Positions 8,301-16,467 of a stretch of 41,873 bases of DNA are shown here, in pieces. The notes beneath the pieces were generated by a model, which worked only from the letters and a program-made list of their open reading frames with translations, made no database searches and was not told where the DNA came from. The DNA comes from Acetobacteraceae bacterium (lineage in GTDB: Bacteria; Pseudomonadota; Alphaproteobacteria; Acetobacterales; Acetobacteraceae). Where the stretch lies: assembly GCA_022842185.1 (NCBI GenBank), contig JALHQB010000046.1, positions 1-41,873 on the forward strand, written 5' to 3'. Position 1 is the first letter of the stretch; every line of letters starts with the position of its first letter. A program made the translations under genes and the position numbers.

Positions 8301-8955
8301 AGCTGGGCGCACCATCGCGCTGGTCGGTGCGTCAGGGGCCGGCAAATCCACCGTGGCGGCCCTGCTGCTGCGCTTCTGGGACCCCGCTTCTGGCCGCATC
8401 ACGCTCGACGGCACCGCGCTGCCGCGCTTGTCGCTGGAGGCACTGCGCCAGCATGTCGCGCTGGTGGCGCAGGACACCTACCTGTTCAACGACACGCTCG
8501 AGGCGAATATCCGCCTGGCCCGGCCGGAGGCCACGGCGGCCGAGATGGATCTGGCGCTGGAGCGCGCCGCGTTGACCGGCTTCGTCGCGAGCCTGCCGGA
8601 GGGCTTGGCGACGCCCGTGGGCGAACGCGGCGTGCAGCTTTCGGGCGGCCAGCGCCAGCGCATCGCCATCGCGCGTGCCTTCCTGAAGGACGCGCCGGTG
8701 CTGGTGCTGGACGAAGCGACCTCGCACCTCGATACGATCAGCGAAGCGCAGGTTCGCAACGCCTTGGAGGCGCTGATGACGGACCGCACGGTGCTGGTCA
8801 TCGCGCATCGGCTTTCCACCATCCGCAATGCCGACAGCATCGTCGTGATGGAGCAGGGCCGGGTGGTGGAAAGCGGGCCGCATGCCGCGCTGCTGGCAAA
8901 GGGCGGTGCCTATGCGCGGTTGATCGCCTGGCAGACCGCGGCCGCAGCGGAGTGA
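5383..8955 (+). CDS. Fused two-module ABC exporter, CydDC-like (TMD-NBD-TMD-NBD)
   Basis: A single 1190-residue chain with two complete half-transporters. Module one: membrane domain about residues 10-320, then a nucleotide-binding domain with Walker A GPSGAGKSS (371-379), signature LSGGQ (475-479) and LDEALSAVD. Module two: membrane domain about 610-930, Walker A GASGAGKST (982-990), LSGGQ (1086-1090), LDEATSHLD. Both ATP sites look intact. The halves resemble CydD and CydC, which form a heterodimer implicated in thiol/heme handling for cytochrome bd; here they are fused. No cydAB is in the window, so that role is only a guess; a general drug or lipid exporter is the alternative. AAGGAG precedes the ATG by about eight bases. 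Confidence 0.9.
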   Translation: MYFDHRLWQLTAGLRLGLAGGVLLGLLALAAGIARFAFLGIALARVFAGDDMAAIAWPLAGAVLAVLIRAVLDHARTVQANRTAAAVQGRLRGMLFDRIAALGPAWFAGERTGGVMLSMVDGVEQLQTFFGQYVPQLAIAACAPVAIFLFIAFWDVPVALVLMTAALATLVLPALVHRWDRRAALARQKAFKAFGSEFLDAVQGLPTLQAFGQSRSYGETLAAKARALYQSTFWVLAMGVLTRGITDTGMALGAAIALILGAHRVGAGDMSLEALLVVLMAGTEIFRPLRDLRSVLHQGMVGQSAAFGINALLEAQPAVAPGGAALRLGGDGPAPSITFKDVRFAYPGGRAAAHDGLDFAIAAGERVGIVGPSGAGKSSILRLLLRQHDPQAGRISIGGQDVAGLDPAGIAAQVAIVAQDATLFHGTIAENLRLGRPGASDAEMQAACRAANAHDFIQALPGGYEAVIGERGARLSGGQRQRLAIARALLRDAPILILDEALSAVDAENEALIQQALDRLMQGRTTLILAHRLSSVIGADRILVLDHGRVVESGTHAALMRQDGIYRRLMGGQAAERGGAAMPDRLPDIAATGQAEPDAATPQPVELAAEAASIGWRETFGSLLRTIVPWRGKMTTVVLLGILRVIAFIGVGVLGALLIAALRDGAPTFGLAMALLVVAPAAGLLHWLESWLAHDIAYRLLAEMRIDVFAKLDSFGPAYLMRRRTGDLVALATTDVETVEYFYAHTVAPAVVAVLVPATVLAVLAIIAWPVAVALLPFLLFAAVSPLRGRARIDRMGSAAREALGALGAHVTETIQGLGDLLAFRAVPARREGFQARVATYQRHRLALLDDQSRAAAELEAATGLGGIAVAAVGAVLVAQGTLAAGLLPVLILLAIAAFLPVSEIAQVGRQLADTIASTRRLRVVQREVPLVVDGTERPERRPGGSEVAFKAVRFAYPGRAQPALDGVDLVLQAGRTIALVGASGAGKSTVAALLLRFWDPASGRITLDGTALPRLSLEALRQHVALVAQDTYLFNDTLEANIRLARPEATAAEMDLALERAALTGFVASLPEGLATPVGERGVQLSGGQRQRIAIARAFLKDAPVLVLDEATSHLDTISEAQVRNALEALMTDRTVLVIAHRLSTIRNADSIVVMEQGRVVESGPHAALLAKGGAYARLIAWQTAAAAE

Positions 8956-9141
8956 GGCGGAAAGTGACCAAGACAGTTCGGGTCGCCCAGCTGGTCGCCG
9001 GAGCACCCGGGGCCGTGCGGTCCGTCACGTGGCGCGGATAGCGGGACACTTCTTCCACACGTTTTCACTGGAACCGGAGCATATAGCTTCCCAACCCGAC
9101 CGCTGAACGACCGCAGTGATGATCAGCGCGATCAGCGCTTT

Positions 9142-9247
9142 AGAGCGTTTTGCGCCAGACCGTACTGGCGCGAAACGCTCTATGCCTTTGTTTGAGCGAG
9201 CATCTTCACGCGCCTGACTGGTTCCAGTCAGGCGCGATCTGCTCTAG
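9142..9247. repeat. TAGAGC-bounded palindromic intergenic element, copy 1
   Basis: Two strong hairpins. The first has 17-bp arms, 9142-9158 and 9165-9181, with one G:T-type mismatch. The second has perfect 13-bp arms, CGCGCCTGACTGG and CCAGTCAGGCGCG (9209-9221, 9224-9236). The ends read TAGAGC and GCTCTAG. About 57 bp of it (from GCCTTTG to GCTCT) recurs in reverse complement at 17,874-17,935. Such elements are dispersed in alphaproteobacterial intergenic DNA (RIME-like). Confidence 0.8.
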
Positions 9248-9365
9248 CGCCCGTCAGCCTGTTCGCAGGGTCCAACGGAAACGGCGGCGTCACTCGCCGA
9301 GGCCATCGCTCCGACACCGCGTGATGGGAAGAAGCTGAGCCTCCGACTGGGGACCACTTTTTGCA

Positions 9366-9449
9366 GGTGGAGAAGCCGGATTCGCGGACGACAAACAACG
9401 ACAGGACAACCAACACCTGTCCTGCCCGATTGCCGCTGGCTTCTCCACC
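9366..9449. repeat. Nested inverted repeats, possible structured RNA
   Basis: GGTGGAGAAGCC (9366-9377) and GGCTTCTCCACC (9438-9449) are perfect 12-bp reverse complements 60 bp apart. Between them a second perfect 7-bp hairpin, CAGGACA/TGTCCTG, is found. Together they could fold into a long stem with an inner hairpin. No poly-T tract or promoter is evident. It could also be the ends of a small decayed element. Confidence 0.4.
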
Positions 9450-9500
9450 GCCTTGCGCCGGCTATGCTTGCCGCTGGGACTGGCTTGGCCAGCAAGGTCT

Positions 9501-9635
9501 TCAGGAGGCGATCCTTGACTCCTTCAGCGATGCGGTCATCAGGTCGAGGGTGATCCGCGTATTGAGATTGACGGGCGCCACGGCGTCGGTGATGTCGGCA
9601 CGCTCGCGACCAAGCGCCGCCTTCCTATGTCCGAC
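9501..9635 (-). pseudogene. Coding-like C-terminal remnant of an unknown protein
   Basis: A minus-strand frame ending at a TGA (9501-9503) reads GHRKAALGRERADITDAVAP, then a 24-residue hydrophobic/charged tail. Its codons have high G/C third positions like those of neighbouring genes, and the amino acid mix looks like a protein C-terminus. There is no start codon, and upstream the frame runs into the gap terminator hairpin. I do not recognise the family. It is probably what remains of a gene lost when the gap-pgk interval was rearranged. Confidence 0.3.
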
Positions 9636-9655
9636 TGGTCCGCGAAAAGGACTAT

Positions 9656-9674
9656 GAGGGGGCGACGCCCCCTC
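9656..9674 (-). terminator. Hairpin terminator after gap
   Basis: Reading with gap, GAGGGGG-CGTCG-CCCCCTC begins 6 bp after the stop codon and is followed by ATAGTCCTTTTC. The stem is very GC-rich; the T tract is short, so termination may be imperfect. Confidence 0.55.
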
Positions 9675-9680
9675 AATGCC

Positions 9681-10703
9681 TCACAGCGACCCGAACAGCG
9701 CCGTCGTATCGCTCATGCGGTTCGAGAAGCCCCATTCGTTGTCGTACCACGACATCACGCGCACCAGACCGCCATCGACCACCTGGGTCTGCGTCGCGTC
9801 GAAGGTGGACGACATCGGGTTGTGGTTGAAGTCGATGCTGACCAGCGGCGCGGTGTTGTAGCCCAGGATGCCCTTGAGCGGCCCGCTCTCGGACGCCGCC
9901 TTCATCACCGCGTTGATCGCTTCCTTCGTCAGGCCCTCGGTCTTGGCCGGCACGAAGTCGAGCGACACCAGCGAGACGTTCGGCGTCGGGATGCGGATGG
10001 CGGTGCCGTCCAGCTTGCCCTTCAGTTCCGGCATCACCAGGCCCACGGCCTTGGCGGCACCCGTGCTGGTCGGGATGGCGGAGACGGCGGCCGCGCGCGC
10101 GCGGTGCAGGTCCTTGTGCAGCGTATCGACGGTGTTCTGGTCGCCGGTATAGGCGTGGATCGTCACCATGTAGCCGCGCAGGATGCCGAAATTGTCGTGC
10201 AGCACCTTCGCCACCGGCGCGAGGCAATTGGTGGTGCAGGACGCGTTGGAGATGACGGTCATCTCCTTCGTCAGCGTCTTCTCGTTCACGCCATAGACGA
10301 TGGTCGCATCGGCATTGTCGCCCGGCGCGGAGATCACGACCTTGCGCGCCCCGGCGGTCAGCAGCGCGGAGGCCTTCTCCTTCGACGTGAAGATACCCGT
10401 GCATTCCATCGCCACGTCGATGCCGGCCAGCGGCAGCTTGGACGGATCACGCTCAGCGGTGATCTTGATCGGGCCCCAGGTCTTGCCGCCGTTCTTGATG
10501 GTGATGGTGTCCCCTTCGACGATCACCTCGCCGGGGAAGCGGCCATGCACGCTGTCATAGCGGAACATGTGGGCATTCGCCTCGACCGAGCCGAGGTCGT
10601 TGATGGTGACGAACTCCAGGTCCTGGCGGCCTGCCTCGCAGGCAGCGCGCAGCACCAGGCGACCGATGCGCCCGAACCCGTTGATGGCAACTTTCACGGC
10701 CAT
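9681..10703 (-). CDS. gap: Type I glyceraldehyde-3-phosphate dehydrogenase
   Basis: Oxidises glyceraldehyde 3-phosphate to 1,3-bisphosphoglycerate with NAD(P)+ as a cytoplasmic tetramer. Length 340 residues. The Rossmann start INGFGRIGR is at residues 7-15; the catalytic motif SNASCTTNC is at 152-160 with the nucleophile Cys156; the phosphate-site segments STGAAKAVG and the C-terminal [13 protein letters not shown] are present. The ATG at 10703 has GGAAGGA about eleven bases upstream. Only 35 bp separate it from the upstream tkt, so the two are likely cotranscribed. Cofactor preference cannot be fixed from sequence by eye. Confidence 0.97.
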   Translation of the reverse strand: MAVKVAINGFGRIGRLVLRAACEAGRQDLEFVTINDLGSVEANAHMFRYDSVHGRFPGEVIVEGDTITIKNGGKTWGPIKITAERDPSKLPLAGIDVAMECTGIFTSKEKASALLTAGARKVVISAPGDNADATIVYGVNEKTLTKEMTVISNASCTTNCLAPVAKVLHDNFGILRGYMVTIHAYTGDQNTVDTLHKDLHRARAAAVSAIPTSTGAAKAVGLVMPELKGKLDGTAIRIPTPNVSLVSLDFVPAKTEGLTKEAINAVMKAASESGPLKGILGYNTAPLVSIDFNHNPMSSTFDATQTQVVDGGLVRVMSWYDNEWGFSNRMSDTTALFGSL

Positions 10704-10738
10704 GGTATTCGTATCCTTCCCGTCAGGAAAACAGAAAA

Positions 10739-12781
10739 TCAGGCGAGGCGCTTCTTCACCGCCGCCGTCACGGCATCACTGGTAATGCCGAAATGCTTGA
10801 AGAGTTCCTCGGCCGGGGCCGAGGCACCGAAGCCGGTCATGCCGATGAAGATGCCATCCGCGCCCAGCCAGCGTTCCCAGCCGAAGCCGACCAGCGCCTC
10901 GACACCGACGCGCAAGGCGCTGCCAAGCACCTGCTCGCGATACGACGCATCCTGCGCGGCGAAAATTTCCCAACACGGCAGGGACACGACGGCGGTCGGG
11001 ATGCCCTCGGCTTCCAATGCATCGCGCGACGCCATCGCCAGATGCACTTCCGACCCGGTCGCGATCAGCGTTGCCTTGCGCGGCCCGGACGCCTCCGCCA
11101 GCACATAGCCACCACGCGCGCAGCGGTTCTCGCCGGCATCGGTCCGCAGCGCCGGCAGGTTCTGCCGCGACAGCGCCAGCAATGAAGGCCCATCGGCACG
11201 CTTCACCGCCAGTTCCCAGCACTCGGCGGTCTCCATCGCATCCGCCGGGCGGAAGACGAAGACATTGGGCATGGCGCGGAAAGATGCGAGGTGTTCGACC
11301 GGCTGATGCGTCGGCCCGTCCTCGCCCAGGCCAATGCTGTCATGCGTCAGCACATGGATGACGCGGGTGCCCATCAGCGCCGCCAGCCGCACGGCCGGGC
11401 GCAGATAATCGGAGAACACCAGGAAGGTGCCAGAATACGGGATGATGCCGCCATGCAGCGCCATGCCGTTCATCGCCGATGCCATGCCGTGCTCCCGCAC
11501 GCCCCAATGCACGAAGCGTCCGGCGAAGTTGCCCGGAGCGATCGCCGGGATGCCCTTCACATTCGTGTTGTTCGACCCGGTGAGATCGGCCGAGCCGCCA
11601 ACCATCTCCGGCACGCTCGGCACCAGGGCCTCGAGCGCCCGCTGGGACGACACGCGCGTGGCGAGCTTCGGCTTCTCCTCGGCATGGGACGCGCGCAGCG
11701 CGGCCAACGGTTCATGCCAGGATTCCGGCAGCTTGCCCGACATCGCACGGTCGAATTCGGCCTGCTGCGGGTGCTTCGTCAGCCGCTTCAGCCAGGACCG
11801 GCGGGTGCCAGCGCCACGGCGCCCGGCGGCCTCCCAGCCGGATTTGATGTCCTCGGGGATGGTGAAGGGGTCCGACGTCCAGCCCAGCGCCAGCTTGGCC
11901 GCGGTGGCTTCCGCGGCGCCCAGCGGCGACCCGTGCGACCCGGCGGTTCCCGCCTTGGTCGGCGCGCCGAGACCGATGATGGTGCGGCAGGCGATCAGCG
12001 TCGGCTTGCGGTTGCGCGTGGCCCAGGCCATCGCGCTCGCGATCTGATCCGGGTCGTGCCCATCGACGCGCCGCACCGCCCAGCCATAGGCCTGGAAGCG
12101 CTTCAGCGTGTCGTCGGTGAAGGACAGTGCCGTGTCGCCGTCGATCGAGATGTGGTTGTCGTCCCACAGCACGCACAGCTTCGACAGGCCGTAATGGCCG
12201 GCCAGGGACGCCGCTTCATGCGACACGCCTTCCTGCAGGTCGCCATCAGACGCGATGACCCAGGTGCGGTGGTCGACCAGAGACGCCCCGAACCGCGCCG
12301 CCAGCATCCGTTCCGCCAGCGCCATGCCGACCGAGGTCGCCAGGCCCTGCCCGAGCGGCCCGGTTGTGGTCTCGATGCCCGGATGTTCGCCGAATTCCGG
12401 ATGGCCGGCGGCGGGGGAATGCAGTTGGCGGAAGCGCTTGAGTTGCTCGATGCCCATGCCGGCATGGCCGGTCAGGTGCAGCAGCGCATACAGCAGCATC
12501 GACCCGTGGCCGGCCGACAGCACGAAGCGGTCCCGGTCCGACCAGCGCGGATCGGCGGCGTCGTATTTCAGGAACTTCGTGAACAGCACCGTCGCCACAT
12601 CGGCCATGCCCATCGGCATGCCGGGGTGTCCGGACTTCGCCGCCTCGACCCCGTCGATGGCCAGCGCGCGGATCGCATCGGCCAAGCGCCGCGCCTCCGT
12701 CACCGGCCGGGCGAGGATTTCCGCCTGGGCGGCAATCGCCGGATTGAGGGAGGCGTCGGGCGTGGGGTCAATGCTGGCCAA
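10739..12781 (-). CDS. tkt: Transketolase
   Basis: Moves two-carbon ketol units between sugar phosphates in the non-oxidative pentose phosphate pathway, using thiamine diphosphate and a divalent metal. Length 680 residues. GHPGMPMG is at residues 51-58; the ThDP/metal motif SDGDLQEG with a downstream DDNHIS lies at about 175-200; the pyrimidine-domain segments [13 protein letters not shown] and RYF-like VREHGM follow. The start at 12781 is TTG, with AGGTG upstream. Family homology really begins near [15 protein letters not shown], so a GTG at 12700 is a possible alternative. First gene of the likely tkt-gap operon. A structured repeat lies between it and the next upstream gene. Confidence 0.96.
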   Translation of the reverse strand: MASIDPTPDASLNPAIAAQAEILARPVTEARRLADAIRALAIDGVEAAKSGHPGMPMGMADVATVLFTKFLKYDAADPRWSDRDRFVLSAGHGSMLLYALLHLTGHAGMGIEQLKRFRQLHSPAAGHPEFGEHPGIETTTGPLGQGLATSVGMALAERMLAARFGASLVDHRTWVIASDGDLQEGVSHEAASLAGHYGLSKLCVLWDDNHISIDGDTALSFTDDTLKRFQAYGWAVRRVDGHDPDQIASAMAWATRNRKPTLIACRTIIGLGAPTKAGTAGSHGSPLGAAEATAAKLALGWTSDPFTIPEDIKSGWEAAGRRGAGTRRSWLKRLTKHPQQAEFDRAMSGKLPESWHEPLAALRASHAEEKPKLATRVSSQRALEALVPSVPEMVGGSADLTGSNNTNVKGIPAIAPGNFAGRFVHWGVREHGMASAMNGMALHGGIIPYSGTFLVFSDYLRPAVRLAALMGTRVIHVLTHDSIGLGEDGPTHQPVEHLASFRAMPNVFVFRPADAMETAECWELAVKRADGPSLLALSRQNLPALRTDAGENRCARGGYVLAEASGPRKATLIATGSEVHLAMASRDALEAEGIPTAVVSLPCWEIFAAQDASYREQVLGSALRVGVEALVGFGWERWLGADGIFIGMTGFGASAPAEELFKHFGITSDAVTAAVKKRLA

Positions 12782-12892
12782 AAGAACACCTGATGCTGCA
12801 ACGGGGGGGCCGCGCCGCTATAGAGGTGGGGGGGCGTCCGGGCAACCGGGGCAGGTATTGCGGAAGGCCGAAGGGGCTTTGCCCCTCCGGGC

Positions 12893-13085
12893 CACCCCAC
12901 CAAAGGCTTAAGGCCTTTGGAAACCTCAATATGGTGCTACCCGGGGGCGTCCGTCCCAGGAGCCAGGCGGCATCCGCGGTCCCGAAAAAGGAACCGCCCC
13001 CCGCTTTGGGCGCCAAAATCCCGCGGTCCAGGGGGCCGTTGCCCCCTGGCGGGGTGGCTTGGAGGGGCAGCGCCCCTCCAATCTT
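12893..13085. repeat. Mosaic structured intergenic element, copy A
   Basis: Two conserved ends flank a variable middle. End 1 (12,893-12,938) carries the hairpin CCAAAGGC-TTAAG-GCCTTTGG. End 2 (13,019-13,085) carries CCAGGGGGC-CGTT-GCCCCCTGG, then GGAGGGGC-AG-CGCCCCTCC. The CACCCC of end 1 and the GGGGTGG of end 2 can also pair, closing the whole element. Copy B is at 24,009-24,208; the 67-bp ends 2 agree at 61 positions. A further GC hairpin, AGGGGC-TTT-GCCCCT, sits just to the left at about 12,872-12,886. The right end begins five bases from the stop of the GNAT-NUDIX gene and may serve as its terminator. Confidence 0.85.
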
Positions 13086-13089
13086 TCCT

Positions 13090-14097
13090 TCAAAGAAAAT
13101 CCCGCAACAGCGCCACCAGCGGCACATCCGCCGGCGGCATCGCATAATCGCGCAGCCGCTGCGGTCGCACCCAAGCCAGCGCCTGGCCTTCCATCGCCGT
13201 CACCTGACCTTCCCACCGCCGGCACAGGAACAGCGGCATCAGCAGGTGGAATGATTCATACCCATGGGACGCGAAGGCGAAGGGCGCCAGGCACGCCTCG
13301 GTCACGTCGATGCCGAGTTCTTCCTTCAATTCCCGGATCAGCGCGGCTTCCGGCGTCTCCCCCGCATGCACCTTGCCACCGGGGAATTCCCACAACCCGG
13401 CGAGCGGCTTGCCTTCCGGCCGGCGCGCCAGCAGCACGCGATTGTCGGCGTCGATCAGCCCGACGGCCGCGACCAGCAGGATGCGCTTGCCCTCCCCATC
13501 CGGCAGGGCGGGCGCGGCGGGCGCGGTCAGGTTGGTGGCGGTGGTGATCATGTCCGCCCGCCCGGCCGCGAACAGCCGCACCGGCATGGCCTTCCCGCGG
13601 GACAGGAAATCCTGCGCGCCCGTCCCGGTCTCGCGAAAGCCGATACGCTTCAGCACGGCGGCCGACCGTGCATTGTCGATCAGCGCGCTGGCATCGATCC
13701 GGTCGATATCCAGGTTGGCGAGCGCCCAGCGCGACAGCCGCCCGGCCACTTCCGGCGCGATCCCCTGCCCCCAATGCCGCCGCCCGACCCAATAACCGAG
13801 CTCGGCGGACCGGTCCTCGCGATCGCGAGTCAGGCCGACACAGCCGACCAGCACGTCATCCTCCCGCCGCGCGATCGCCAGGTGATATGCTTCGCCGTCA
13901 GCGATCCGTTCGGCGGTGGAGGCGATCCAGTTCTCCGCGAGGTCCCTCGAATACGGGAACGGCACGCGGGCAAGCGTCTTGGCGACCTCCCAGTCATTGA
14001 CCAGGCGGTGCAGTTCGGCGGCGTCCGTGGCGCGAAGCGGGCGCAGCAGGAAGCGCTCGGTCTCGAGCGGGACGAAGGTCAGTGCGGAGTCGGGCAT
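13090..14097 (-). CDS. Fused GNAT acetyltransferase / MutT-type NUDIX hydrolase
   Basis: A 335-residue two-domain protein. Residues about 6-165 form a RimJ/RimL-type N-acetyltransferase: ERFLLRPLRATDA at the start, the acetyl-CoA loop RRHWGQGIA (106-114), and NARSAAVLKRIGF. Residues about 200-335 form a MutT-like pyrophosphohydrolase with a complete NUDIX box at 241-263 (G241, E247, R255-E256, E259-E260, G262), likely cleaning 8-oxo-dGTP or related nucleotides. An internal Met183 lies in the linker and could allow separate translation of the second domain. I chose the ATG at 14097 because GNAT homology starts there. NCBI uses a joint name for such fusions in this order of bacteria, so the architecture is known. 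The acetylation target is unknown. Confidence 0.92.
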   Translation of the reverse strand: MPDSALTFVPLETERFLLRPLRATDAAELHRLVNDWEVAKTLARVPFPYSRDLAENWIASTAERIADGEAYHLAIARREDDVLVGCVGLTRDREDRSAELGYWVGRRHWGQGIAPEVAGRLSRWALANLDIDRIDASALIDNARSAAVLKRIGFRETGTGAQDFLSRGKAMPVRLFAAGRADMITTATNLTAPAAPALPDGEGKRILLVAAVGLIDADNRVLLARRPEGKPLAGLWEFPGGKVHAGETPEAALIRELKEELGIDVTEACLAPFAFASHGYESFHLLMPLFLCRRWEGQVTAMEGQALAWVRPQRLRDYAMPPADVPLVALLRDFL

Positions 14098-14131
14098 CGG
14101 GCTGCCAGGAACGGCGCCCGCCGCGGCCTCG

Positions 14132-15055
14132 TCAAGGCTTGCGGGCGACCAGCAGCACGAACATCGGCGCGGCGTTGCGCGGAAGCGGCAGCAGCGCCGA
14201 TGCCGCCCGGCCAAACAGGTAGGACAGGCCGAGCGCGGCATACCAGGACCGCCTCGCGGCGAACCACGGCCCGCCCGGCTGCGTCTTCAGTGGCGACAGC
14301 CGGCCCATCCAGTGGATCAGCGGCTGCGCGGCGACAGGCGGCAGCGCACGGACTTCCAAAACCTCCAGGCCGAGCCGTTCGGCCAGCGCGATCATGGCGC
14401 TGTCGCACCACCAGGACAGGTGGTGCGGCGGCGCGTTGAAAACGAAGTCGGGGATCGCGGTCATCGCCGATGGCCAAGCCGGCGCGCCCAGCATCAACAG
14501 CCCGCCCGGCTTCAGGCAGCGCGCCATGTCGCGCGCCAAGGCCAGCGGGTCGGCGACATGTTCGATGACCTGGAAGGCGCAGGCGGCGTCATATTCGCCT
14601 TCATGGGCGCCGGCGTGGTCGGCCAGGCTGTCCGCCCTGACATCACCCTCGACGGCGGCATAGGCGCCGGGATTCGGGTCCAGCCCCACATATCGCGCGC
14701 CGGGGATGAAGCGTGCGAAGGCGCCGGCGCCGGCGCCGACCTCCAACACCGCATCGCCGGGACGGATGCGCGCCGCCGCGTGCGGGTATTCGGCGCGGTC
14801 CTGCCCCGCCGCCCGCACCCGGCCCCCGGCATCGAGCCGGCGATACAGGGCTTCATAAAAAGCCGAATCGCCTTCCTCGGCTGGGGCGAAGAACACCAGG
14901 CCGCAGGGCGCGCGGTGGATGCCGATGCGCCCGGCCGGCAACGGCGTCGGGTCCACCCCGAAGGTCCGGCGCCACAGGCCGCGCAGCAGCCCGGCCGAAA
15001 CCTCCTGCACCAGCGCGGCGGGTTCTCCGGTGATCGGGCAGACGCCGGGCGTCAC
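14132..15055 (-). CDS. Class I SAM-dependent methyltransferase
   Basis: A 307-residue protein. The N-terminal 70 residues hold a CPITGEP motif and a second cysteine (APCGLVFF), as in methyltransferases with a small zinc-ribbon-like lead domain. The SAM-binding motif VLEVGAGAGAFA is near residue 104; GLDPNPGAY supplies the acidic residue for the ribose, and FQVIEHVADP is motif IV-like. A hydrophobic C-terminal helix follows. The start is GTG at 15055, overlapping the stop of the upstream glycosyltransferase by four bases, so translation is likely coupled. A role in modifying a glycolipid or surface glycan is inferred from that neighbour; no substrate can be named. Confidence 0.85.
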   Translation of the reverse strand: MTPGVCPITGEPAALVQEVSAGLLRGLWRRTFGVDPTPLPAGRIGIHRAPCGLVFFAPAEEGDSAFYEALYRRLDAGGRVRAAGQDRAEYPHAAARIRPGDAVLEVGAGAGAFARFIPGARYVGLDPNPGAYAAVEGDVRADSLADHAGAHEGEYDAACAFQVIEHVADPLALARDMARCLKPGGLLMLGAPAWPSAMTAIPDFVFNAPPHHLSWWCDSAMIALAERLGLEVLEVRALPPVAAQPLIHWMGRLSPLKTQPGGPWFAARRSWYAALGLSYLFGRAASALLPLPRNAAPMFVLLVARKP

Positions 15056-16224
15056 GCCGCGGAGCCAGGGACGTGGCGGCGCAGCACGCGCACCTCCTCG
15101 GGGCCAAGAACCTCGTATTCGACGTGGCGCCAGCGGATCACCCGGGTCCGCGCACTGGTCCAGAACAGCCAGGCGACAGCCAGGGCGGTGACCGGCGCCA
15201 AGGCGCCCAGCGCCAACTGCGCGGCCCGGGCGACGACGCCCTCACGGATGCCGACCGCCTGCGTCACACGGTCATGCAGCGCCGCGCGCAACAGACCCAC
15301 CGCGGAGACGGCGGCAAGGAACCCCAGCGCCACGCCATCCCCCAGCACGCCCAGTACGGCCAGCGGCAGCACGAGCGCCTCCGCATGCAGGGCGAGGCCC
15401 AGCCACCGCCACAGGGACGGCACATAGACATGCACGATCTGCATCTGCCGCGTCTTGAAGGCGATGGCCTCCCGGTCTCCGCCCTCGGGCGGGGTGGGCA
15501 GCAGCACGGCGCGGCGGGTCAGTACCCGCAGGCCCAACGCCCGCGCGCGCCGACTGATCGCGCCATCGGTCGAAAAGGTACGGGACAGCGCCCCCGGCAG
15601 GTCCATCCGCGCCAGCGCATCGCGGGAGATCGCCACCGACCCGCCCCAGACCAGCCCGGCGGCCAGGAAGCGCGGCCCCAGCGCCAGGGACCGATCCAAC
15701 CAGGCCACCACATGCCGCCCCGGCCCGGCGGCATCCAGCGCATGCCAGCGGTATCCGGTGACGATATCCGCCGCGCCGTTCAGCGCCGGCGTGGCGAGCC
15801 AGGACAGCCAGTGATCCTGCGGCAGGATGTCGGCATCCAGCAGCACCAGCGCATCGTCATCGGCATCCACATGCGCCAGGGCGGCGATCATGTTGGTCGC
15901 CTTCTGGCTGCGGGTCTCGTCCAGGCCGGCGATGATGATCTCAATCGGGAAGGGCAGCAGGTGTTCGAGTTCGCGCACCTGCGCCAGCGCCGGGTCGGTT
16001 TCGGCTTCGATGGCGATAAGCATGCGGCGCGGCGCCAGCGTCTGGCGGGCCAGGGCGGCGAACAGCGGCGGCAGTCCATTCGTACGGCCGGTGACGGCCA
16101 GCAGCAGGGTGACGCGGCCGGGGACCTCGATGGCGGGGGCGCGGAAGAAGCGCAGGAACCAGATGACGCCAGCGAGCCAGGCGAGGGTGGCGAGGAGGGC
16201 GATGAGGCCCAGGGAAAGCGTCAT
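15052..16224 (-). CDS. Membrane glycosyltransferase, GT2/GT21-like (ceramide glucosyltransferase or HpnI type)
   Basis: About 390 residues with an N-terminal membrane anchor (residues 1-25), a GT-A domain, and two to three hydrophobic segments near residues 270-350. The substrate/metal motif appears as LVLLDADILP, and TDGAISRRARALGLRVL matches the acceptor-side helix of GT21 enzymes. This layout is typical of enzymes that transfer a sugar to a lipid at the cytoplasmic membrane, for example ceramide glucosyltransferases and hopanoid HpnI. The ATG at 16224 is chosen over an in-frame TTG at 16230. Overlaps the methyltransferase gene by four bases. The exact donor and acceptor are not determinable here. 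Confidence 0.82.
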   Translation of the reverse strand: MTLSLGLIALLATLAWLAGVIWFLRFFRAPAIEVPGRVTLLLAVTGRTNGLPPLFAALARQTLAPRRMLIAIEAETDPALAQVRELEHLLPFPIEIIIAGLDETRSQKATNMIAALAHVDADDDALVLLDADILPQDHWLSWLATPALNGAADIVTGYRWHALDAAGPGRHVVAWLDRSLALGPRFLAAGLVWGGSVAISRDALARMDLPGALSRTFSTDGAISRRARALGLRVLTRRAVLLPTPPEGGDREAIAFKTRQMQIVHVYVPSLWRWLGLALHAEALVLPLAVLGVLGDGVALGFLAAVSAVGLLRAALHDRVTQAVGIREGVVARAAQLALGALAPVTALAVAWLFWTSARTRVIRWRHVEYEVLGPEEVRVLRRHVPGSAA

Positions 16225-16467
16225 GCCCAACCCAGGCGGCAGGCATCAGGCACACGGATCCGGAGGATGCTGGGGCGGGTCACCCCCGAAGCAGTAAAGC
16301 ACATGGCGTCGTGCGGAAACGGCTGCCGCATCAGGACGCGAGACGGATATCACACCGCCAGGGTCGCGCGCCGGGCGGTCCGGCGATCACGCATTGGCCG
16401 CCGCCCGTTGACAGGCCCCAGGGCGACGCCTTGACTGTGCGGTGCAGCATTCGGAGCAGGCAAAGTC

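Larger units (their letters stand above)
8956..9680. other. 725-bp gene-poor region between the ABC exporter and gap
   Basis: No full gene is supported. From left to right it holds about 185 bp of unremarkable sequence, a two-hairpin repeat element (9142-9247), about 120 bp with nothing clear, nested inverted repeats (9366-9449), a minus-strand coding-like remnant (9501-9635), and the presumed gap terminator (9656-9674). The variety suggests repeated insertion and loss. Confidence 0.7.

Noticed and set aside
9150..9338. A 62-codon plus-strand frame inside the repeat element
   Set aside because: It lies across the two hairpins and the edge of the element; no binding site or domain.
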